Below are positions 40,101 through 41,805 of a stretch of DNA of 41,805 nucleotides, piece after piece. The notes under the pieces were generated by a model. That model was not told the DNA's origin and searched no databases. It saw only the letters and a list, made by a program, of their open reading frames with translations. The stretch is from a virus. The stretch lies in IMG/VR virus record IMGVR_UViG_3300028840_004839, positions 1 through 41,805 of that record; one strand, given 5' to 3'. Within the stretch, counting starts at the first letter, position 1. The number at the start of each line of letters is the position of its first letter. Position numbers and translations under genes: made by a program.

Positions 40101-41404
40101 GCGCAACTTCAGGAAGCGCGGGCTCATCAGGAAGCGCAGGTTCAAGTGGCTCTTCTGCTACATCAGGTTCTTCAGGAACATCAGGAGCGAATGGCTCAAG
40201 CGGTTCTTCGGGCTCAAGTGGTTCAGCAGGCACATCAGGAACAAGCGGTTCAGCAGGTTCAAGTGGAAGCACAGGTTCTTCAGGAAGCACGGGTACATCA
40301 GGCTCAAGCGGCTCATCTGCGACAAGTGGAAGCGCGGGCTCATCAGGAAGTGCAGGTTCTTCAGGCTCTTCTGCCACATCAGGTTCTTCAGGAACATCAG
40401 GAGCAAACGGCTCAAGTGGTTCAAGCGGAAGTTCAGGTTCAAGTGGTTCTGCGGGTACTTCAGGTACAAGTGGTAGCGCAGGGTCTTCAGGAAGCACGGG
40501 CTCTTCAGGCTCTACAGGTTCAAGCGGGTCTTCAGGTTCTTCAGCATCTTCAGGAACATCGGGTTCTTCTGCGACTTCAGGTAGCGCAGGTTCTTCAGGA
40601 AGCACAGGTTCGAGCGGTTCTTCAGGTAATGATGGAGCGAATGGTTCTTCAGGAACATCGGGTTCTGCGGGGTCAAGCGCAACGAGCGGTAGCGCAGGCT
40701 CAAGCGGGTCTACGGGCTCAAGTGGGTCTACAGGTTCAAGCGGGTCTTCAGGTTCTTCAGCATCTTCAGGAACATCGGGTTCTTCTGCGACTTCAGGTAG
40801 CGCAGGCTCAAGCGGTTCTGCGGGCTCAAGTGGTTCGTCAGGTAACGACGGAGCAAACGGCTCAAGCGGAACATCAGGAAGCGCAGGCTCAAGCGGGTCT
40901 ACGGGCTCAAGCGGGTCTACGGGTTCATCAGGAACGTCAGGTTCTGCGGGAACTTCGGGAACAAGCGGTAGCGCAGGCTCAAGCGGGTCTACAGGCTCTT
41001 CAGGTTCGTCAGGTAACGACGGAGCAAACGGCTCAAGCGGAACATCAGGAAGCGCAGGCTCAAGTGGGTCTACGGGCTCAAGCGGGTCTACGGGTTCAAG
41101 CGGGTCTTCAGGTTCTTCAGCATCATCAGGAACGTCAGGTTCTTCAGCAACAAGCGGTAGTGCAGGCTCAAGCGGGTCTACAGGCTCTTCAGGTTCATCA
41201 GGTAACGACGGAGCGAATGGTTCGAGCGGTACAAGTGGCTCAAGCGGTTCTACGGGTTCGAGTGGGTCTTCAGGTAATGACGGAGCGAATGGTTCAAGCG
41301 GTACAAGTGGCTCAAGCGGTTCTACGGGTTCGAGACGGAGCGAATGGTTCAAGCGGTACAAGTGGCTCAAGCGGTTCTACGGGTTCGAGTGGGTCTTCAG
41401 GTAA
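28172..41404 (+). CDS. Giant collagen-like Gly-Ser-Thr fibre protein
   Basis: 4410 residues as read. Residues 1-104 form a head domain with phage-fibre features (NILITPFRSSTDPTELPKID, TFTGTSGTLLTINDDL). From about residue 105 nearly everything is Gly-x-y triplets with x and y mainly Ser, Thr and Ala, and no proline that I can see. The first 700 residues also hold GADG, GEDG and GESG triplets, so are acidic. The middle is nearly uncharged. GNDG and GANG triplets appear near the end. Triplets of ATS, ASS or AAT type interrupt the glycine pattern but keep the register. A frame disturbance at 38738-38830 restores itself, and one at about 41333 ends this frame at 41404 while the repeat goes on in another frame to the window edge. 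At 0.286 nm per residue a collagen helix of this size would exceed 1.2 micrometres. Role: probable virion or surface fibre. Confidence 0.8.
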   Translation: MAKNILITPFRSSTDPTELPKIDFINDTTDIVLEVQSSTNALTFTGTSGTLLTINDDLTGTTVETENLKVTGSLEVPNLTQDLTINDFVVVDTSTGEFFRRTAPTGTSGTSGEDGSSGISGSSGTSGTAGTSASSGSSGSAGTSGTSGQTGSSGTSGADGSSGTSGANGSSGTSGEAGSSGTSGADGSSGTSGLDGSSGTSGADGSSGTSASSGTSGADGSSGTSGATGSSGTSGESGSSGTSGQDGSSGTSGESGSSGTSGESGSSGTSGQDGSSGTSGVDGSSGTSGESGSSGTSGSAGEDGTSGTSGSSATSGTSGESGSSGSSGTSGQDGSSGTSGVDGSSGTSGESGSSGTSGSAGEDGTSGTSGSSATSGSSGTSGADGSSGTSGESGSSGSSATSGSSGTSGEAGSSGTSGADGSSGTSGADGSSGTSGESGSSGTSGADGSSGTSGADGSSGTSGESGSSGSSGTSGTSATSGSTGTSGSSGSSATSGSSGTSGADGTSGTSGIDGSSGTSGESGSSGTSGANGSSGTSGADGSSGTSGESGSSGTSGADGSSGTSGESGSSGSAGTSGTSGSAGEDGTSGTSGSSATSGSSGSSGTSGANGTSGTSGIDGSSGTSGIDGSSGTSGIDGSSGTSGESGSSGTSGADGSSGTSGSAGSSGTSGVDGTSGTSGSTGTSGSSGSTGTSGSAGSSGTSGESGSSGTSGSSGTSGVDGTSGTSATSGTSGESGSSGTSGSSGSTGTSGSSGSSATSGSSGESGSSGTSGSSGSAGTSGTSGSAGEDGTSGTSGSSATSGSSGSTGTSGSSGSTGTSGSSGNTGTSGSSGSSGTSGSSATSGTSASSGSSGTSGADGTSGSTGTSGSSGSTGTSGSSGSSATSGSSGSSATSGSAGTSGTAATSGTSGADGSSGTSGSSGSSGESGSSGTSGSAGSSGTSGADGSSGTSGSSGSSGESGSSGTSGSTGTSGSTGSTGTSGSSGSSATSGSAGTAGTSGADGSSGTAGSSGESGSSGTSGSAGSSGTSGADGSSGTSGSAGTSGSAGTSGTSASSGTSGADGSSGTSGSSGSTGTSGSSATSGSAGTSGTSGADGSSGTSGSSGSSATSGSAGSSGTSGADGTSGTSGESGSSGTSGSTGSSGTSGADGSSGTSGSAGSSGSSGSSGESGSSGTSGSTGTSGSSGSTGTSGSSGSSATSGSAGTAGTSGADGSSGTSGSSGSSATSGSAGTSGTAGVDGTSGTSGSAGSAGTSGTSASSGTSGADGSSGTSGSSGSTGTSGSSGSSATSGSSGVDGTSGTSATSGSSGSTGTSGSSGADGSSGTSGSAGSSGSAGTAGTSGEDGTSGTSGSSGSSGSAGTSGSTGTSGSSGSTGTSGSSGSSATSGSAGTTGSAGTSGTSGADGSSGTSGSSGSSATSGSSGSTGTSGSSGADGSSGTSGSSGSSATSGSAGTSGSSGIDGSSGTSGSSGSAGTSGSTGTSGSTGTSGSSGSSATSGSAGSSGSSGSAGSAGTSGTSGADGSSGTSGSSGSSATSGSSGTAGVDGSSGTSGSSGSAGTSGSAGTAGTSATSGSSGSTGTSGSSGSTGTSGSSGSSATSGSSGSSATSGSSGSTGTSGSSGADGSSGTSGSAGSSGSAGTSGSTGTSGSSGSTGTSGSSGSSATSGSAGSSGSAGTSGSSGTSGADGSSGTSGSAGSSGSAGTAGTSGEDGTSGTSGSSGSSGSAGTSGSTGTSGSSGSTGTSGSSGSTGTSGSSGSSATSGSAGTSGTSGADGSSGTSGSAGSSGSAGTSGSTGTSGSSGSSATSGSSGSTGTSGSSGSSATSGSAGSSGSAGTSGSAGTSGTAGIDGSSGTSGSSGSAGTSGSAGTSGTAGIDGSSGSSGSAGSSGSAGTSGSTGTSGSSGSTGTSGSSGSSATSGSAGSSGSTGTSGTSASSGTSGADGSSGTSGSAGSSGSAGTSGSTGTSGSSGSSATSGSSGSSATSGSAGSSGSAGTSGSAGTSGTAGADGSSGTSGSAGSSGSAGTSGSTGTSGSSGSTGTSGSSGSSATSGSSGSAGSAGTSGSAGTSGTSGADGSSGTSGSSGSSGSAGTSGSTGTSGSSGSTGTSGSSGSSATSGSSGSSGSAGTSGSAGTSGTAGVDGSSGTSGSAGSSGTSGSAGSSGSTGTSGSTGTSGSSGSSATSGSSGSSATSGSAGSSGSAGTSGSAGTSGTSGADGSSGTSGSAGSSGSAGTSGSTGTSGSSGSTGTSGSSGSSATSGSAGSSGSAGTSGSAGTAGTSGTAGADGSSGTSGSAGSSGSTGTSGSTGTSGSSGSTGTSGSSGSSATSGSAGSSGSAGTSGSAGTSGTAGVDGSSGTSGSAGSSGSAGTSGSTGTSGSSGSTGTSGSSGSSATSGSAGSSGSAGTSGSTGTSGSSGSSATSGSSGSSATSGSAGSSGSAGTSGSAGTAGTSGTAGADGSSGTSGSSGSSGSAGTSGSTGTSGSSGSTGTSGSSGSSATSGSAGSSGSAGSSGSAGTSGTAGADGSSGTSGSAGSSGSAGTSGTSASSGTSGSAGSSGSAGTSGSTGTSGSSGSSATSGSAGSSGSAGTSGSTGTSGSSGSTGTSGTSGSSATSGSAGSSGSAGTSGSTGTSGSSGSTGTSGSSGSSATSGSAGSSGSAGTSGSSGTSGADGSSGTSGSSGSSGSAGSAGTSGSTGTSGSSGSTGTSGSSGSSATSGSAGSSGSAGTSGSAGTSGTAGIDGSSGTSGSAGSSGSAGTSGSTGTSGSSGSTGTSGSSGSSATSGSAGSSGSAGTAGTAGTSATSGSAGSSGSAGTSGSTGTSGSSGSSGSAGTSGSTGTSGSSGSSATSGSSGSSATSGSAGSSGSAGTSGSAGTSGTAGADGSSGTSGSAGSSGSAGTSGSTGTSGSSGSTGTSGSSGSSATSGSAGSSGSAGTSGSAGTSATSGSAGSSGSTGSSGSTGTSGSSGSSATSGSAGTSGTSGSAGSSGSAGTAGTAGTAATSGTSGSSGSSATSGSSGSSATSGSAGTSGSAGTSGSAGTSGSAATSGTSGSSGSSATSGSSGSSATSGSAGSSGSAGTSGSAGTSGTSGSSGSSATSGSSGSSATSGSAGSSGSAGTSGSAGTSGTSGSSGSSATSGSAGTSGTSGSAGSSGSAGTAGTAGTAATSGTSGSSGSSATSGSSGSSATSGSSGSTGTSGSSGSSATSGSAGTSATSGSAGSSGSAGTSGSTGTSGSSGSTGTSGSSGSSATSGSAGSSGSAGTAGTAGTAGTSATSGSAGSSGSTGSSGSTGTSGSSGSTGTSGSSGSSATSGSAGTSGTSGSAGSSGSAGTSGSTGTSGSSGSTGTSGSSGSSATSGSAGSSGSAGTAGTAGTAGTSATSGSSGSSGSAGTSGSTGTSATSGSAGSSGSTGTSGSTGTSGSSGSTGTSGSSGSSATSGSAGSSGSAGTSGSAGTAGTSATSGSAGSSGSTGTSGSTGTSGSSGSTGTSGSSGSSATSGSAGSSGSAGTSGSAGTAGTSATSGSAGSSVFRLYGHKWFFRFVSNIRFFGLFCNKWKCRLAGTAGTAGTSGTSGSAGSSGSSGSSASSGTSGSSATSGSAGSSGSTGSSGSTGTSGSAGSTGTSGSTGTSGSSGSSATSGSAGSSGSAGTSGSAGTSGTSGSAGSAGSAGTSGTSASSGTSGSAGSSGSTGSSGSTGSSGTSGSSGSSATSGSAGTSATSGSAGSSGSTGSSGSTGSSGTSGSAGTSGTSGSAGSSGSTGSSGSTGSSGTSGSSGSSATSGSAGSSGSTGSSGSTGSSGTSGSAGTSGTSGSAGSSGSTGSSGSSGSSATSGSSGSSATSGSAGSSGSAGSSGSSATSGSSGTSGANGSSGSSGSAGSSGSAGTSGTSGSAGSSGSTGSSGSTGTSGSSGSSATSGSAGSSGSAGSSGSAGTSGTSGANGSSGSSGSAGTSGSAGTSGTSGSSGSSGSTGSSGSTGTSGSSGSSATSGSAGSSGSAGSSGSSATSGSSGTSGANGSSGSSGSSGSAGTSGTSGSAGSSGSTGSSGSTGTSGSSGSSATSGSAGSSGSAGSSGSSATSGSSGTSGANGSSGSSGSSGSSGSAGTSGTSGSAGSSGSTGSSGSTGSSGSSGSSASSGTSGSSATSGSAGSSGSTGSSGSSGNDGANGSSGTSGSAGSSATSGSAGSSGSTGSSGSTGSSGSSGSSASSGTSGSSATSGSAGSSGSAGSSGSSGNDGANGSSGTSGSAGSSGSTGSSGSTGSSGTSGSAGTSGTSGSAGSSGSTGSSGSSGNDGANGSSGTSGSAGSSGSTGSSGSTGSSGSSGSSASSGTSGSSATSGSAGSSGSTGSSGSSGNDGANGSSGTSGSSGSTGSSGSSGNDGANGSSGTSGSSGSTGSRRSEWFKRYKWLKRFYGFEWVFR
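33690..36830 (+). repeat. Higher-order repeat of about 198 bp (22 triplets)
   Basis: A 66-residue unit, running from GSTGTSGSSG through GSSATSGSAG and on to GTAGADGSSGTSG, recurs with G-[AVI]-D-G marks spaced near 198 bp (for example about 34180, 34378, 34573, 35005, 35205, 35518, 35715). The spacing is sometimes lengthened by extra triplets. Copies differ mainly at synonymous sites. Confidence 0.7.
37298..37535 (+). repeat. Tandem 117-bp repeat, two near-identical copies
   Basis: The stretch beginning GTCAGCAACATCAGG at 37321 is repeated from 37438 with almost no change, a period of 117 bp (39 residues). The near-identity contrasts with the codon-scrambled units around it and points to a recent duplication. 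Confidence 0.75.
38353..38738 (+). repeat. Tandem 180-bp repeat, two copies and a truncated third
   Basis: The text around GCAACGTCAGG(T/C)AGTGCGGG at 38351 recurs at 38531 and 38711, an exact period of 180 bp with few substitutions. The third copy breaks off at 38738, which is exactly where the reading frame is disturbed. Confidence 0.8.
38738..38830 (+). other. Out-of-frame segment within the collagen-like gene
   Basis: In the main frame these 31 codons read VFRLYGHKWFF and similar aromatic and basic residues, while in the frame shifted by one (codons starting at 38739) they read normal SSGSTGTSG triplets. The pattern is explained by loss of two bases (GT of a Gly codon) at 38738 and of ten bases near 38830, together twelve, so the frame returns. 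Either two real indels or an assembly error in repeats. Confidence 0.75.
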
Positions 41405-41440
41405 TGACGGAGCGAATGGTTCAAGCGGTACAAGTGGCTC
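41207..41440 (+). repeat. Tandem 72-bp repeat with one shortened unit
   Basis: GACGGAGCGAATGG starts at 41207, 41279, 41334 and 41406. The spacing is 72, 55 and 72 bases. The short unit lacks 17 bases (the segment TGGGTCTTCAGGTAATG present in the other units), which shifts the frame. Confidence 0.85.
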
Positions 41441-41805
41441 AAGCGGTTCTACGGGGTCAAGCGGGTCTACAGGTTCGAGCGGAACAAGCGGGTCTACAGG
41501 TTCAAGCGGGTCTACGGGCTCAAGCGGGTCTACGGGCTCAAGCGGTTCTACGGGCTCAAGTGGTACAAGTGGTGCAAACGGTGCTAATGGTTCAAGTGGT
41601 ACAAGTGGTGCAAACGGTGCTAATGGCTCAAGTGGTACAAGCGGTGCAAACGGTGCTGATGGCTCAAGTGGAACAAGTGGTACAAGCGGTGCAAACGGTG
41701 CTGATGGTTCAAGCGGTACAAGTGGTACAAGCGGTGCAAACGGTGCTGATGGTTCAAGCGGAACAAGTGGTACAAGCGGTGCAAACGGTGCTGATGGTTC
41801 AAGCG
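41337..41805 (+). CDS. Continuation of the collagen-like fibre gene in a shifted frame (partial)
   Basis: From the codon at 41337 the frame two bases downstream of the main one reads [16 protein letters not shown] and continues as uninterrupted triplets to the window edge, ending GTSGANGADGSS. It has no start of its own. It is the same gene after the 17-base loss at about 41333. The true gene probably runs on past 41805, so the stop at 41404 would be either a sequencing or assembly error or a real truncation. Confidence 0.65.
41571..41805 (+). repeat. Tandem 36-bp then 45-bp repeats at the window edge
   Basis: GGTGCAAACGGTGC begins at 41571, 41607, 41643, 41688, 41733 and 41778. Two periods of 36 bp are followed by periods of 45 bp, the longer unit having one extra GTS triplet. 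Copies are nearly identical, so this end of the gene looks recently expanded. Confidence 0.85.

Larger units (their letters stand above)
28484..41805 (+). repeat. Collagen-like triplet repeat region
   Basis: About 13.3 kb of degenerate 9-base (Gly-x-y) repeats. Codons for Gly (GGA, GGT, GGC, GGG), Ser (TCA, TCT, TCG, AGT, AGC) and Thr (ACA, ACT, ACG) are mixed freely, so the protein repeat is far more regular than the DNA. Several longer tandem units are embedded (given separately). Much richer in G+C than the surrounding genes. Confidence 0.9.

Noticed and set aside
38749-41370. A second long - strand open frame of the same Pro/Glu composition
   Set aside because: Same mirror effect. The break between the two antisense frames falls at the + strand frame disturbance near 38740, as expected for shadows.
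28484-41805. Repeats considered as a CRISPR array or tandem satellite
   Set aside because: There are no constant repeats separated by unique spacers, and variation follows codon positions, so it is coding repeat.

Overview
The window reads as part of a large phage or phage-like genome, most likely from a Bacteroidota (flavobacterial) host. Pointers to that host are AT-rich genes packed head to tail on the + strand, almost no Shine-Dalgarno sequences (starts are preceded by A-rich tracts), a TAnnTTTG-type -7 promoter box, and many TAATG or ATGA stop/start overlaps. No gene on the - strand is supported. I see no tRNA, rRNA, CRISPR array or insertion sequence. I also see no terminase large subunit, portal, tail tube, tape measure or baseplate gene. 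Those could lie outside the window, but what is present fits a tailless virus with an internal membrane better than a tailed phage.

Layout. (1) 1-8.0 kb: the acidic end of an upstream gene; a 1008-residue multi-domain protein whose segments are separated by MAKGG-type spacers and which ends in a ParB-like domain; a DUF2958 plus RelA/SpoT-like nucleotidyltransferase; then a run of small membrane proteins around an Amidase_2 endolysin (probable lysis cassette). (2) 8.0-11.2 kb: a PAP2 phosphatase, a RusA-like Holliday-junction resolvase, a protein resembling DnaA domain IV, an AT-hook protein and a P-loop ATPase of FtsK/HerA packaging type, closed by a terminator. (3) 11.3-12.3 kb: a separate transcription unit with its own promoter, 5' hairpin and strong terminator, coding a 43-residue membrane peptide and the best candidate for the major capsid protein (231 residues, beta-rich). 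(4) 12.3-20.2 kb: nineteen consecutive genes, eighteen of them for small proteins with membrane segments (mostly a single one near one end); the exception is a zinc metallopeptidase. These look like virion membrane proteins. Some carry recognisable domains (peptidoglycan-binding-like, SH3-like, LEA-2-like). (5) 20.3-22.3 kb: three probable fibre-related proteins, one with a short collagen-like stretch. (6) 22.3-28.2 kb: three large multi-domain sugar-modification enzymes (GT4-FkbM, FkbM-GT25-like, GT4-TibC-like heptosyltransferase). (7) 28.2 kb to the window edge: a giant Gly-Ser-Thr collagen-like fibre gene (more than 13.6 kb, still open at the edge) with two reading-frame disturbances.

How the parts may work together (inference): the ATPase would load DNA into a capsid lined by a protein-rich membrane. 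The metallopeptidase could process virion proteins at a recurring F-x-x-A-D-G-like motif. The glycosyltransferase block directly upstream of the Ser/Thr-rich fibre probably decorates that fibre, in the manner of TibC/Aah enzymes that heptosylate serine-rich autotransporters. The multi-domain proteins at the left end resemble 'polyvalent' proteins of phages and conjugative elements, which are thought to act early in the newly infected cell.
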